Source: Rhodospirillales bacterium 24-66-33 (lineage in GTDB: Bacteria; Pseudomonadota; Alphaproteobacteria; Reyranellales; Reyranellaceae). Taken from it: 64,000 nt of DNA. Under the pieces are notes generated by a model. It was not told the origin of the DNA. It saw nothing but the letters and a program-made list of their open reading frames with translations, and searched no databases. A program made the translations under genes and the position numbers. Shown piece after piece: positions 8,489-17,891 of this stretch. How positions within the stretch are numbered: position 1 is the stretch's first letter; each line of letters starts with the position of its first letter. The stretch covers positions 62,001 through 126,000 of the forward strand of contig NCHQ01000006.1 in assembly GCA_002281855.1 (NCBI GenBank), given 5' to 3'.

Positions 8489-9172
8489 ATGACCAAGACC
8501 CACATCGACTCCCGCCCCTATGCCTGGCCGTGGAACGGCGCACTGCGCGCCGACAATACGGCCTTGGTCATCATCGACATGCAGACGGATTTCTGCGGCG
8601 TCGGCGGCTATGTCGACAAGATGGGCTACGACCTCTCGCTCACCCGCGCACCCATCGAGCCCATCGGGAAGCTGCTCGCCGCCGCACGCAAGGCGGGCTG
8701 GACGGTGATCCATACCCGCGAGGGCCATCGGCCCGACCTCTCCGACCTGCCGGCCAACAAGCGCTGGCGCTCGCAGCAGATCGGCGCCGGCATCGGCGAT
8801 CCCGGTCCGTGCGGGCGCATCCTGGTGCGCGGCGAGCCGGGCTGGGAGATCATCGCCGAGCTCGCGCCGATCGCCGGCGAACCGATCATCGACAAGCCGG
8901 GCAAGGGTTCGTTCTGCGCCACCGATCTCGAACTGATGCTGCGCACGCGCGGCATCGACAATCTGGTGCTGACCGGCATCACCACCGACGTCTGCGTCCA
9001 CACCACGATGCGCGAGGCCAACGACCGCGGCTTCGAATGCCTGATCGTGGAGGACTGCACCGGCGCCACCGACCGGGGCAATCACGATGCGGCACTGAAG
9101 ATGGTCGAGATGCAGGGCGGTGTGTTCGGTGCCGTCGCCAACTCAGGCGCGATCCTGAAGGCGCTGGCGTGA
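8489..9172 (+). CDS. Isochorismatase-family cysteine hydrolase (paralogue 1)
   Basis: A 227-residue hydrolase of the isochorismatase-like superfamily, which mostly cleaves amide or carbamoyl C-N bonds. The triad is visible: D30 in VIIDMQTDF, a lysine in DKPGKGSF (K136 or K139), and C169 in TTDVCVHTT followed by MREANDRGF. The closest characterised types are N-carbamoylsarcosine, biuret and ureidoacrylate hydrolases. Substrate is inferred only from its place between the permease and ATPase genes of one operon, so it probably acts on the imported compound. The next gene starts at a GTG overlapping its stop. Confidence 0.92.
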   Translation: MTKTHIDSRPYAWPWNGALRADNTALVIIDMQTDFCGVGGYVDKMGYDLSLTRAPIEPIGKLLAAARKAGWTVIHTREGHRPDLSDLPANKRWRSQQIGAGIGDPGPCGRILVRGEPGWEIIAELAPIAGEPIIDKPGKGSFCATDLELMLRTRGIDNLVLTGITTDVCVHTTMREANDRGFECLIVEDCTGATDRGNHDAALKMVEMQGGVFGAVANSGAILKALA

Positions 9173-10677
9173 CCGCGCCTTCCCTCGAGCTGATCGGCTT
9201 CACCAAGCGCTTCGGCGCGATGGCCGCGCTCGACGACGTCTCGGTGAAGATCGAGGCCGGCGCCTTCCATGCCCTGCTGGGCGAGAACGGTGCGGGCAAG
9301 AGCACGCTGGTGAAGTGCGCCATGGGCTACTACGCCGCCGACCAGGGCCAGATCCTGCTGAACGAGCGGGAGGTGACGATCGCCCATCCGCGCCAGGCGC
9401 ACGAGCTGGGGCTCGGCATGGTCTACCAGCACTTCACCCTGGTGCCGAACATGACGGTGCTTGAGAACTTCGTGTTGTCGCGCGGCGACCTGCCGGCGGT
9501 GATCGACTGGGCGGCGGAGCGGCGGGCGCTCAAGGCGTTCTTCGAGACGACGCCGTTCACCGTGCCGGTCGACATGGCCGTCGCCGACCTGGCGGCCGGG
9601 CAGAAGCAGAAGGGCGAGATCCTTCGCCAGCTCTACCTCAAGCGCAATCTGCTGATCCTCGACGAGCCGACGTCGGTGCTGACGCCGGACGAGGCCGACG
9701 AGGTGCTGACCACCTTGAAGAAGCTGACGACCGATGGGTTGATCACCATCGTCACCATCACCCACAAGTTCCGTGAGGTGAACACCTACTGCGATGCCGT
9801 CACGGTGCTGCGTCGCGGCCAGCTGATCGGCACGAAGCCGACGCGCGAACTCGACAACGACAGGATGGCCGAGATGATGGTCGGCCGCCGCGAGACGCGC
9901 ACCGTCGTCGAGCGTGAGACACGCGCGCCCGGCAAGGTCGTCCTGAAACTCGAAGGCCTGAGCGTCGCCGACAATGTCGGCCAGCGCGCGATCGAGGAGC
10001 TGGCGCTGGAGATCCGCGCCGGCGAAATCGTCGGCGTCGCCGGCGTGTCGGGCAACGGCCAGCGCGAGCTCGTCGAGACGCTGGCCGGCCAGCGCGACCA
10101 CGAGGCCGGCCGCATGCTGGTGCACGGCGAGGTCTACACCGCGACGCGGCCCGAGATGATCCGTCACAAGATCGCCTGCCTGCCGGAGGAGCCGCTGCGC
10201 AACGCCTGCGTCGCCGATATGTCGGTGGCGGAGAACATCGCGCTGCGCTCGTTCGACCAGCCGCCGTCCTCGCCGGACGGCATCCGCCTCCGGCGCAGCC
10301 CAATGCGCGAGACCGCGCGCAAGCTGATCGAGGCCTACAAGGTGAAGACGCCGGGACCGGACGCCGCCATCCGCGGCCTGTCCGGCGGCAACGTGCAGCG
10401 CGCGGTGCTGGCGCGCGAACTGTCGAGCGAAGGCGACCTGCTGATCGTGGCCAACCCCTGCTTCGGCCTCGACTTCGCCGCCGTCGCCGAGATCCGCGCC
10501 CGCATCGTCCAGGCCCGCAATCGCGGCGCCGCCGTGCTGCTGGTGAGCGAGGATCTCGACGAGATCCTGCAGCTCTCCGACCGTATCGTCGTCATGTTCG
10601 ACGGCAGGCTGGCCCTGCAGACCGATTCGGCCAGCGCCGACGTCGGCGCGATCGGCCGCGCCATGGCAGGGCATTGA
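9169..10677 (+). CDS. ABC transporter ATP-binding protein, double-domain (BMP/sugar type)
   Basis: A 502-residue protein with two fused nucleotide-binding domains. The first has Walker [10 protein letters not shown] near residue 40 and Walker [12 protein letters not shown]. Its signature is altered ([11 protein letters not shown] instead of LSGGQ). The second has a degenerate Walker A (GVSGNGQRE) but an intact signature [10 protein letters not shown], with an unusual Walker B ending in ANPCFGLD. This asymmetry is normal for the RbsA/NupO type. The GTG start overlaps the hydrolase stop. It energises the two upstream permeases. Confidence 0.93.
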   Translation: MTAPSLELIGFTKRFGAMAALDDVSVKIEAGAFHALLGENGAGKSTLVKCAMGYYAADQGQILLNEREVTIAHPRQAHELGLGMVYQHFTLVPNMTVLENFVLSRGDLPAVIDWAAERRALKAFFETTPFTVPVDMAVADLAAGQKQKGEILRQLYLKRNLLILDEPTSVLTPDEADEVLTTLKKLTTDGLITIVTITHKFREVNTYCDAVTVLRRGQLIGTKPTRELDNDRMAEMMVGRRETRTVVERETRAPGKVVLKLEGLSVADNVGQRAIEELALEIRAGEIVGVAGVSGNGQRELVETLAGQRDHEAGRMLVHGEVYTATRPEMIRHKIACLPEEPLRNACVADMSVAENIALRSFDQPPSSPDGIRLRRSPMRETARKLIEAYKVKTPGPDAAIRGLSGGNVQRAVLARELSSEGDLLIVANPCFGLDFAAVAEIRARIVQARNRGAAVLLVSEDLDEILQLSDRIVVMFDGRLALQTDSASADVGAIGRAMAGH

Positions 10678-10704
10678 GCACGTGGCGCCAATCCGGGCCT
10701 CGTT

Positions 10705-10774
10705 GTCATCCCGAGCGCAGCGAGGGACCTTTAATTGCCGCCGCGCAAAGGTCCCTCGCTGCGCTCGGGATGAC
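10705..10774. repeat. Dispersed hairpin repeat, family A (copy 1)
   Basis: A perfect inverted repeat with 28-base arms (10705-10732 and 10747-10774) around a 14-base loop. The left arm starts GTCATCCCGAGCGCAGCGAG. It lies between the ATPase gene and the second hydrolase gene. It can form a very stable RNA hairpin but has no T-tract right after it, so attenuation or mRNA protection fits better than simple termination. Confidence 0.9.
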
Positions 10775-10804
10775 ACCAATTTTTGAACTACCAATGGTGC
10801 GCCC

Positions 10805-11467
10805 GTGAAAACCATCGCCGCCCAGCCGTTCGACTTCACCTTCGATCCCGCGCACACGGCGCTGATCGTGATCGACATGCAGCGCGACTTCATCGAGCCC
10901 GGCGGGTTCGGCGCGACCCTGGGCAACGATGTGAGCCTGTTGTCGGCAATCGTGCCGACGGTCGGCCGGCTGATCGAATCGTTCCGCAGCGCCGGGCTGC
11001 CCATCATCCACACCCGCGAATGCCACAGGCCCGACCTGTCGGACTGCCCGCCGGCCAAGCGGCTGCGCGGCAAGCCGTCGATGCGGATCGGCGATCCGGG
11101 CACGATGGGCCGCATCCTGATCGCGGGCGAACCGGGCGCCGACATCGTGCCGGAGCTGGCCGCGAAGCCGGGCGAGATCGTGCTCGACAAGCCGGGCAAG
11201 GGAGCGTTCTACGCGACGCCGCTCGGCGACATCCTGGCGGAGCGCGCGATCACGCATCTGGTGTTCGCGGGTGTCACGACCGAGGTCTGCGTGCAGACGA
11301 CCATGCGCGAGGCCAACGACCGCGGCTTCGAATGTCTGCTGGCCGAGGACGCGACCGAAAGCTACTTCCCGGAATTCAAGAAGGCGGCGCTCGACATGAT
11401 CCGCGCCCAGGGCGCGATCGTCGGCTGGACCGCCACCGTCGATCAGGTGGCGGCAGCGCTACGCTGA
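10805..11467 (+). CDS. Isochorismatase-family cysteine hydrolase (paralogue 2)
   Basis: A 220-residue paralogue of the hydrolase at 8489. D24 in IVIDMQRDF, a lysine in DKPGKGAF and C162 in [17 protein letters not shown] form the catalytic triad. It shares long stretches with paralogue 1, including HTRE-HRPDLSD and the PG-GRIL region, so both likely arose by duplication and act on related substrates. The start is GTG at 10805; no better in-frame ATG exists. It is separated from the transporter operon by the family A hairpin and ends four bases from the convergent hspQ. Confidence 0.92.
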   Translation: MKTIAAQPFDFTFDPAHTALIVIDMQRDFIEPGGFGATLGNDVSLLSAIVPTVGRLIESFRSAGLPIIHTRECHRPDLSDCPPAKRLRGKPSMRIGDPGTMGRILIAGEPGADIVPELAAKPGEIVLDKPGKGAFYATPLGDILAERAITHLVFAGVTTEVCVQTTMREANDRGFECLLAEDATESYFPEFKKAALDMIRAQGAIVGWTATVDQVAAALR

Positions 11468-11471
11468 AGAC

Positions 11472-11843
11472 CTAGTGCAGCGCCCGTTCGCGCGAGACGT
11501 AATGGCCGCGCTTCAGCTCCTTGAAGAACTGCGGCACCTGCGGGTGCGACACCGGCTTGCCGGTATCGTCGGCCAGCAGGTTCTGCTCCGACACGTAGGC
11601 CACGTAGGTGGTCTGCGAATTCTCGGCCAGCAGATGATAGAAGGGCTGGTCGCGGCGCGGCCGCACCTCTTCAGGGATCGACGACAGCCACTCCTCGGTA
11701 TTGGCGAACACCGGGTCGACGTCGAAGATCACGCCGCGAAAAGGGTAGATGCGGTGCTTCACCACCTGGCCGATGGCGAACTTGGCGCAACGCACGGGCG
11801 GCGCGGCCAGCGCCGGGGTAGAAGCCTGATTGATGGGTTCCAT
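11472..11843 (-). CDS. hspQ: Heat shock protein HspQ
   Basis: A 123-residue member of the HspQ/YccV family, known as a specificity-enhancing factor for the Lon protease and as a hemimethylated-DNA-binding protein. The core FAIGQVVKHRIYPFRGVIFDVDP and the C-terminal RRDQPFYHLLAE...YVSEQNL are diagnostic. The chosen ATG at 11843 gives MEPINQAS; an in-frame extension to 12023 has no family similarity. It is divergent from the MBL hydrolase with about 200 bases between, in which I see no clear promoter. Confidence 0.93.
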   Translation of the reverse strand: MEPINQASTPALAAPPVRCAKFAIGQVVKHRIYPFRGVIFDVDPVFANTEEWLSSIPEEVRPRRDQPFYHLLAENSQTTYVAYVSEQNLLADDTGKPVSHPQVPQFFKELKRGHYVSRERALH

Positions 11844-12043
11844 AGGCAAAGTATTGCTCCGAACAGGCCGGTAGGCAACGCAGTCGGGACGCCGGATTCG
11901 ACCGCCGACTGCAAGAATACGCGAAAAACAGCCGCCCGGATCGCCACGCAAGAATGCGGCCAGTTCCCGGGACCCTCGCGCATCGGTTGACGGGACGCAC
12001 CTGCCTGTGGACTCTGGCGCCACACTCGATTGGGAAGGGTTGA

Positions 12044-12892
12044 TTGGTCGAAGGTCTGAAAGTCCGCTTCTGGGGCGTGCGGGGATCCATCTCGTGTCCC
12101 GGCGCCGAATATGTGCGCTATGGCGGCAATACGTCGTGCCTGGAAGTCACCGCCGGCGGTCGTCGCCTGATCTTCGACGCGGGCACCGGTATTCGCACGC
12201 TGGGCGTAGAACTGGCGCGCCACCCCCCGCTCGACATCGACATCTATTTCACCCACACCCATCTCGACCACATTTCGGGCCTTACCTTCTTTGCCCCGCT
12301 GTTCGACCGGCGCAATTCGGTGCGCATGTGGGCCGGCCATCTCGAGGCGCCCTACACGCTGAAGAAGGTGGTCGGGCACCTGATGCAGGCGCCGCTCTAT
12401 CCGGTATCGCTCGACGTCTTCCAGGCCGGGGTCGAATTCCGCGAGTTCAAGTCGGGCGAGACCCTGTCGTGCGGCGCCGTTGCCGTAAGCACGATACCTC
12501 TCAACCATCCCAACGGCGCCACAGGCTATCGCATCGACCATCTCGGCAAGTCGATCTGCTACATCACGGATACCGAACATCGCGACGGCGAACGCGACTC
12601 CACCATCGTCGAACTGTGCCGCGGCGCCGACGTGATGATCTACGATTCGAGCTACACCGACGAGGAATACGTGCGCTATCGTGGCTGGGGCCACTCGACC
12701 TGGCAGGAGGGTGTGCGAGTGGCCGACGCGGCGGGCGTCGGCACCCTGGCGATCTTCCATCACGATCCCAGCCACGACGACGCCTTCATGGACGGTGTCG
12801 CCCGCGAAGCCGCGCTCGCGCGTCCGGGCATTGCGGCGAGCGGCCTGCCGCGGGTCCTCGTCGCCCACGAAGGCCTGACGCTGACGCCGTGA
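12044..12892 (+). CDS. MBL-fold metallo-hydrolase
   Basis: A 282-residue metallo-beta-lactamase-fold protein. The metal motif is FTHTHLDHISG, followed by later ligands in LNHPNGATGYRI and the aspartate of ITDTEH, and the C-terminal FHHDPSHDD. The N-terminus VRFWGVRGSISCPG, with YGGNTSCLEV, places it with the phosphodiesterase-like PhnP/cAMP-type or response-regulator-linked MBL proteins. The start is TTG at 12044 after AAGGG; no nearby in-frame ATG is available. A class III cyclase lies two genes downstream, so a cyclic-nucleotide substrate is possible, but this is inference. Confidence 0.88.
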   Translation: MVEGLKVRFWGVRGSISCPGAEYVRYGGNTSCLEVTAGGRRLIFDAGTGIRTLGVELARHPPLDIDIYFTHTHLDHISGLTFFAPLFDRRNSVRMWAGHLEAPYTLKKVVGHLMQAPLYPVSLDVFQAGVEFREFKSGETLSCGAVAVSTIPLNHPNGATGYRIDHLGKSICYITDTEHRDGERDSTIVELCRGADVMIYDSSYTDEEYVRYRGWGHSTWQEGVRVADAAGVGTLAIFHHDPSHDDAFMDGVAREAALARPGIAASGLPRVLVAHEGLTLTP

Positions 12893-12902
12893 ACAGATCT
12901 CG

Positions 12903-13739
12903 ATGAGCGCCAAATCGAAGCTCCGCGGCCGCTGGCGGCGGTTCGCCCTGGGACTGCCGACCGTGCTCGGCCTGAAGCCGCGCGGCTGGTTCATTCCGCA
13001 CCGCTATGCGCCCTTGCTGCCGCCGCCGGGCACCCAGCCCCCCTATCCAGCGATCGAGCGCCTCTTCGAGGAGCATGCCGACCAGTTCGGCGCCGTGCTC
13101 GACGCGGTCGACGCGCGGGCAGAAGCGCTCGAGAGCTACAGGGCGATGTTCGAGCAATCGTGGTTTCCGTCGCTCGATGCGGCCGTGGCCTATGCGCTGG
13201 TCCGGGAGCGCAAGCCGCGGAACATCATCGAGGTGGGCTCCGGCCATTCGACGCGGCTGCTGTCCAAGGCCCTGGGGGGCGTCGGCGAAATCCTGGCGAT
13301 CGATCCGGCACCGCGCGCGGACATTGCCGACCTGCCCGGGGTGCGCGTCAAGTCATCGACCCTGCAGGCCGCCCCGGACAAGGTCTTCGATCGCCTGGTG
13401 CAGGGCGACGTGCTGTTCATCGATTCCAGCCACATCCTGATGCCGGGCAGCGACGTCGACATCCTGCTGAATCGCGTCCTGCCGCGCCTGCCGTCCGGCA
13501 CGCTGGTGCACATCCACGACATCTTCCTGCCGTTCGACTATCCCTCGATCTGGGACTGGCGCGCCTACAACGAGCAGCAGGGCGTGGTGCCGCTGCTGAC
13601 GAGCGGCGCCTTCAAGCCGCTGTTCTCCAGCGTCTGGGCGGAGCGGCGCATGGCCGACCGGCTGGCCGCCTCGGTGATCTCGCGCCTGCCGCGACCGCCG
13701 GATGCGCTACCCGCCAGCCTCTGGCTGGAAAAGCGCTGA
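12903..13739 (+). CDS. Class I SAM-dependent methyltransferase
   Basis: A 278-residue protein with a Rossmann methyltransferase core of the Methyltransf_24 kind. The SAM-binding strand is NIIEVGSGHSTRLL near residue 105, the second acidic strand is ILAIDPAP, and DVLFIDSSH follows. The segment VHIHDIFLPFDYP resembles catechol-type or sugar O-methyltransferases acting on surface glycans. The substrate cannot be told. It starts 10 bases after the MBL gene and overlaps the cyclase start by one base, so the three genes form one transcription unit. Confidence 0.85.
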   Translation: MSAKSKLRGRWRRFALGLPTVLGLKPRGWFIPHRYAPLLPPPGTQPPYPAIERLFEEHADQFGAVLDAVDARAEALESYRAMFEQSWFPSLDAAVAYALVRERKPRNIIEVGSGHSTRLLSKALGGVGEILAIDPAPRADIADLPGVRVKSSTLQAAPDKVFDRLVQGDVLFIDSSHILMPGSDVDILLNRVLPRLPSGTLVHIHDIFLPFDYPSIWDWRAYNEQQGVVPLLTSGAFKPLFSSVWAERRMADRLAASVISRLPRPPDALPASLWLEKR

Positions 13740-15091
13740 TGCTGCGCCGCCTGCGCCTCTGGCTGTTCGGCAGAGGCGATGCGGCCCAGCTTCCCGACCG
13801 GGTGCGCGCGGCAATCGAACGCCAGCAGGAACAGAGCGAAATCCTGATCGGCTGGGTCCAGCTCGTCATCGTCGTGCTGGTCGCCACCGTCTATGAGACC
13901 AGTTCCATGCCGGGCGGTGTGGTGCAGGAGGATTACTCCTTCGAGTTCGAGGTGCTGGTCATCTACGGCGCCTTCTGTCTCCTGCGCCTGGCATTGGCCT
14001 ATGCGCGCCTCTTGCGGCCCTGGATGCTCTATCTGTCGGTGATCGCCGACATGCTCCTGCTGATGGGGCTGATCTACTCGTTCCATTACAAGTACGCCCA
14101 GCCGGCCGTCTTCTATCTGAAGGTGCCGACGCTCCTGTACGTGTTCCTGTTCATCGCGTTGCGAGCGTTGCGCTTCGAGGCACGCTTCGTCCTGTTCACC
14201 GGCCTGACGGCGATCGCCGGCTGGATCGGCCTCATCCTCTACGCCGTGGGCGGGCGCGGCGGACCGGCCAATCCGACCGACGACTTCGTCGAGTACATGA
14301 CCTCGAACGCGCTGCTGGTGCATGCCGAGGTCGACAAGATCATCGCCATCCTTCTCACCACCCTGGTGCTGGCGCTCGCCATCTCGCGGGCCCGTCACCT
14401 GCTGGTGCAGGCGGTGAGCGAAAGCACCGCGGCCCAGGATCTGTCACGCTTCTTCGATCCCGGAGTGGCGGCGCGCATCCGCGGCGCGGCGATTTCGATC
14501 AAGGCGGGCGAGGGCGAGCTGCGCGACGTCGCCATCGTCACCGTCGACCTGCGCGGATTCACGGGCCTGTCGATGGAACTCCCGCCGGACGAAGTGATGA
14601 AGGTCCTGCAGGACTATCAGGGCCGCGTCTGCCCATTGATCGCTGAGGCCGGCGGCAGCATCGACAAGTTCCTGGGCGACGGCATCCTGGCGTCGTTCGG
14701 CGCCGTGATGCCGTCGGCCACGGCCGCCGCGGACGCGCTGCGGGCGGCCGATGCCGTGATGGCGGCTGCCGCCGTGTGGCGCGAGCAACGTCGCGCGGCC
14801 GGCCTGCCGGCGCTCGAGATCGGGCTTGCCGTCGCATCGGGGCGTGTCGTGTTCGGCGCCGTCGGCGACGGCGAGCGTCTCGAATTCACGGTCATCGGGG
14901 AAGCCGTCAACCTCGCGTCGAAGCTCGAGAAGCACAACAAGGAAGAGGGAACCCGCGCCCTGACCGACGGCGCAACCTATGCACTCGCCGAGCGTCAGGG
15001 CTATCGGTCGTCCACGGCGCATGAGCGTCGTCCGGATCGCAAGGTTGGCGGGGTCACGGAATCTGTCGATATTGTGGTGCTGGCCGCCTGA
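13739..15091 (+). CDS. Membrane-bound class III adenylate/guanylate cyclase
   Basis: A 450-residue cyclase. Residues about 35-245 hold six hydrophobic segments, and the catalytic domain covers about 255-440. The metal aspartates are in VTVDLRGFT and DKFLGDGILASFG, and GAVGDGERLEFTVIGEAVNLASK forms the dimer interface. The position that normally carries the transition-state arginine (NLASR or NLAAR) is lysine here (NLASKLE), which may lower activity. The start ATG overlaps the methyltransferase stop. It probably makes cAMP in response to a membrane-sensed cue, but the cue is unknown. Confidence 0.92.
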   Translation: MLRRLRLWLFGRGDAAQLPDRVRAAIERQQEQSEILIGWVQLVIVVLVATVYETSSMPGGVVQEDYSFEFEVLVIYGAFCLLRLALAYARLLRPWMLYLSVIADMLLLMGLIYSFHYKYAQPAVFYLKVPTLLYVFLFIALRALRFEARFVLFTGLTAIAGWIGLILYAVGGRGGPANPTDDFVEYMTSNALLVHAEVDKIIAILLTTLVLALAISRARHLLVQAVSESTAAQDLSRFFDPGVAARIRGAAISIKAGEGELRDVAIVTVDLRGFTGLSMELPPDEVMKVLQDYQGRVCPLIAEAGGSIDKFLGDGILASFGAVMPSATAAADALRAADAVMAAAAVWREQRRAAGLPALEIGLAVASGRVVFGAVGDGERLEFTVIGEAVNLASKLEKHNKEEGTRALTDGATYALAERQGYRSSTAHERRPDRKVGGVTESVDIVVLAA

Positions 15092-15131
15092 GGCGCGGGG
15101 CTGATCCGGGAAGCGCGGCGGGGAGGTCGCC

Positions 15132-15160
15132 TTGCCCTTTGCCCATTCGCAGCCTATGTA
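15132..15160 (+). promoter_or_regulatory. Candidate sigma70 promoter for the Tim44-like gene
   Basis: TTGCCC at 15132-15137 and TATGTA at 15155-15160 are separated by 17 bases, about 24 bases upstream of the GTG start at 15184. A GTGGAG ribosome-binding site lies between. This is a pattern match only. Confidence 0.4.
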
Positions 15161-15183
15161 ATTTGTGACAGTGGAGCGCCATC

Positions 15184-15903
15184 GTGGGTAACAACTACGA
15201 CATCATCCTGATCGGGTTGGTCGCGGTCTTCTTGATCCTGCGACTGCGGTCCGTGCTCGGCAAACGCACGGGCAGCGAACAGCCGCCCGCCCGCGATCCG
15301 TTCACGCCACCCGCGCCGCCGCCGTCGCGTGCAGGCGACGCGTCGCAAGGTAACGACAACGTGGTCCCGCTGCCGACGGCGAATGCGCCCGCGCCGCGTC
15401 AATCGTCGCCCACGACCGGGCCCGGCGGCATTCGCGCCACCGTCCTGCCGACCGCAGCCGCCGGCGTTGCCGCCATTCGCGCCGCCGATCCGGCCTTCGA
15501 GCCGATCGGCTTCACGGGCGGCGCACGCGCGGCCTTCACCGCCATTGTCGAGGCCTTCGCGCGCGGCGACACCGCCACGCTGAAGCCCCTGCTCGACAGC
15601 ACCACCTACGCAAGCTTCGAGGCCGCCATTCGCGGTCGCATCGAGCGCAACGAAAAGGCCGAAACGACACTGATCGGTTTCGAAGCGTCGGATGTCGCCG
15701 ATGCGGAGATGCAGGGTCCGAATGCCGTCGTCACCGTCCGCTTCGTCAGCGAGCAGATCAATGTCGTGCGCAATGCCGACAGCCAGATCGTCGATGGCAA
15801 TCCGAACGAAGTGCAGAAGGTCGTCGACCTCTGGACGTTCCGTCGCGACACGACTTCGAGCGATCCCAACTGGCAGCTCGTGAAGACCGAAAGCGAAGGC
15901 TAG
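15184..15903 (+). CDS. Tim44/TimA-family membrane-anchored adaptor
   Basis: A 239-residue protein with one N-terminal membrane helix (IILIGLVAVFLILRLRSVLG). A Pro/Ala-rich linker runs to about residue 95, and the Tim44-like cystatin-fold domain follows (FTAIVEAFARGD...LKPLLDSTTYASFEAAI). The GTG start places the helix at the very N-terminus, as in alphaproteobacterial TimA proteins. In Caulobacter-type genomes this gene precedes mltA, as it does here. Its precise job is unknown, with a role in membrane or envelope protein assembly suspected. Confidence 0.92.
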   Translation: MGNNYDIILIGLVAVFLILRLRSVLGKRTGSEQPPARDPFTPPAPPPSRAGDASQGNDNVVPLPTANAPAPRQSSPTTGPGGIRATVLPTAAAGVAAIRAADPAFEPIGFTGGARAAFTAIVEAFARGDTATLKPLLDSTTYASFEAAIRGRIERNEKAETTLIGFEASDVADAEMQGPNAVVTVRFVSEQINVVRNADSQIVDGNPNEVQKVVDLWTFRRDTTSSDPNWQLVKTESEG

Positions 15904-15919
15904 GGAGGCTTTTCCGGGA

Positions 15920-17023
15920 ATGCGAAGGAGCCTTCTTGCCGGTGTTGCGGCTATGCTTGCTGCGGCCGGCCTGCTCTCCGCCTGTGCCGGAACGCCCGGC
16001 GCCCCGCCGCAGCAGCGGATTGCGATGGAGCCGACGTCCTACAACGAGATCGCGGGGTGGGCGCAGGATCGTCATGCCGAGGCCCTCGTCGCGTTCCGCC
16101 GCTCCTGCCCGAAGCTGACGGCCGGCCCCGACGTTCGGATCGCCACGGATGGCGGCGAAAAGACAATCACTCCGGCCGAATGGGCACGCATCTGCGGGGC
16201 GGCAGCCGCCGTGAAGACCGGAGACGCGCGGGGATCGCGGCTGTTCTTCGAGGAGAATTTCAGGCCGCTGATCATCAAGGTCCCCGGCAAGTTCACCGGC
16301 TATTTCGAACCGGAGCTGCGCGGCAGCAAGGTGCCTTCGCGGCTCTTCACCGTGCCGGTCTATCGCAAGCCGCCCGACCTTACCGACAAGCCCTATCTGA
16401 CGCGCGCTGAGATCGAGGCGGGGGCGCTGAAGGGCAAGGGCCTGGAGATCGCCTACGTGCAGGATCCGGTCGGCCTGTTCGAGGTCCAGGTCCAGGGCAG
16501 CGGCCGTATCCAGCTCGCGGAGGGCGGCACCATGACCCTCGGCTTTGACGGCTCCAACAATCGACCCTACACGGCGATCGGCGCCGTGCTGGTCGAGATG
16601 GGCGTGATGAAGAAGGAAGATGCGACCTGGCCCGCGATTCGTGACTGGCTGAAGCGCAATCCGCAGCAGGCGCGCGACGTGATGCGCAAGAACGAGCGCT
16701 ACATCTTCTTCAGGGACACCCGGACTTCAGCACCGATCGGCGCCGAGGGCGTGGTGCTCACCACCCAGCGCAGCATGGCGGTGGACCCCACGATCACACC
16801 CTATGGCACCCCGGTGTGGATCGACACGCGCCGTCCGGTCTATCGCAAGCCCGGCGCCACCGAACCCTATCGCCGCCTGATGATCGCCCAGGATGCGGGC
16901 GCCGCCATCAAGGGACCGGCCCGTGGCGACGTCTTCTACGGCGCCGGCGCACAGGCAGCCGAATGGGCCGGCCGCATGAACAGCGATGGCCGCGCCATCG
17001 TCCTGGTCCCCAACAAGAACTGA
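15920..17023 (+). CDS. mltA: Murein lytic transglycosylase A, lipoprotein
   Basis: A 367-residue MltA. The lipoprotein signal ends with the lipobox LLSAC (Cys about residue 22), giving outer-membrane anchoring. The MltA insert domain contains GKFTGYFEPELRGS and YRKPPDL. The C-terminal 3D domain has SMAVDPTITPYGTPVW and the catalytic aspartate in IAQDAGAAIKGPARGDVFYG. It cleaves glycan strands to 1,6-anhydromuropeptides. It follows the Tim44-like gene by 16 bases, the conserved alphaproteobacterial pairing. Confidence 0.95.
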   Translation: MRRSLLAGVAAMLAAAGLLSACAGTPGAPPQQRIAMEPTSYNEIAGWAQDRHAEALVAFRRSCPKLTAGPDVRIATDGGEKTITPAEWARICGAAAAVKTGDARGSRLFFEENFRPLIIKVPGKFTGYFEPELRGSKVPSRLFTVPVYRKPPDLTDKPYLTRAEIEAGALKGKGLEIAYVQDPVGLFEVQVQGSGRIQLAEGGTMTLGFDGSNNRPYTAIGAVLVEMGVMKKEDATWPAIRDWLKRNPQQARDVMRKNERYIFFRDTRTSAPIGAEGVVLTTQRSMAVDPTITPYGTPVWIDTRRPVYRKPGATEPYRRLMIAQDAGAAIKGPARGDVFYGAGAQAAEWAGRMNSDGRAIVLVPNKN

Positions 17024-17117
17024 ACCCCTCCGGGAACGGGCCGGGACAAACCTGCACCGGCATCTTGCATGCCAATTTCGCCGCTGCCATGGTCGGGGCG
17101 TGTCCAGCTCGCTCGCC

Positions 17118-17891
17118 ATGCCCTCCACCCGCCCGCGCCGCGTCGCGCTTTTCGTTACCTGTCTCGTCGACCTGTTCCGGCCGTCGGTGGGATTCGCCGC
17201 GGTGAAGCTGCTCGAGGAAGCCGGGTGCTCCGTCGAGGTGCCGCCGCTCCAGACCTGCTGCGGACAGCCGGCCTACAATACCGGTGACCGCGCCACGACA
17301 CGCGCCATCGCCGCGCAGGTGATCGACGCCTTCGAAGGTTACGACGCGGTCGTGGCGCCCTCCGGCTCCTGCGGCGGAATGCTGTCGCATCACTATCCCG
17401 GCCTGTTCGACGACGATCCGGCCATGAAGGTCCGCGCGGAAAACCTGGCCGGCCGCAGCTACGAGCTGATTTCATTTCTGGTGGACGTGTTGGGCGTCAG
17501 GAACGTCGCCGCACGCTACCCCGGCGCCGTGACCTATCACGACTCCTGCTCCGGCCTGCGCGAGCTCGGCGTGAAGGCTCAGCCGCGCAACCTGCTGGGA
17601 TCGGTGCAGGGACTCGAGCTCCGCGAAATGAAGACGCCCGAAGTCTGTTGCGGCTTCGGCGGCACCTTCTGCGTGAAGTATCCTGAGATCTCGAACGCCA
17701 TGGTGGGCGAGAAGTCCGCCGATATCGCGGCCACCGGAGCGGATACGCTGCTGGCCGGCGATCTCGGCTGCCTGATGAACATGGCCGGCAAGCTGCAGCG
17801 CGAGGGCAGCGCCGTGCGCGTGCGCCATGTCGCCGAAGTCCTGGCCGGCATGGGCGACCTGCCGGCGATCGGCGAACCGGAGCACGGCTGA
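17118..17891 (+). CDS. lutA: Lactate utilisation Fe-S protein LutA/YkgE
   Basis: A 257-residue CCG-domain protein. The two cysteine-rich CCG motifs are CCGQPAYNTG near residue 38 and CCGFGGTFCVKYPEIS near 180, with SGSCGGML and HDSCSGLREL in between. This is the pattern of LutA/GlcF-type subunits. ATG at 17118 is chosen; a GTG at 17100 in frame is possible. The stop overlaps the lutB start. The LutABC complex oxidises L-lactate to pyruvate and passes electrons to the membrane chain. Confidence 0.94.
   Translation: MPSTRPRRVALFVTCLVDLFRPSVGFAAVKLLEEAGCSVEVPPLQTCCGQPAYNTGDRATTRAIAAQVIDAFEGYDAVVAPSGSCGGMLSHHYPGLFDDDPAMKVRAENLAGRSYELISFLVDVLGVRNVAARYPGAVTYHDSCSGLRELGVKAQPRNLLGSVQGLELREMKTPEVCCGFGGTFCVKYPEISNAMVGEKSADIAATGADTLLAGDLGCLMNMAGKLQREGSAVRVRHVAEVLAGMGDLPAIGEPEHG

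Noticed and set aside
9082..11199. A 705-codon minus-strand open frame opposite the ATPase and hydrolase genes
   Set aside because: It is a GC-bias shadow of two confirmed plus-strand genes and resembles no protein family.
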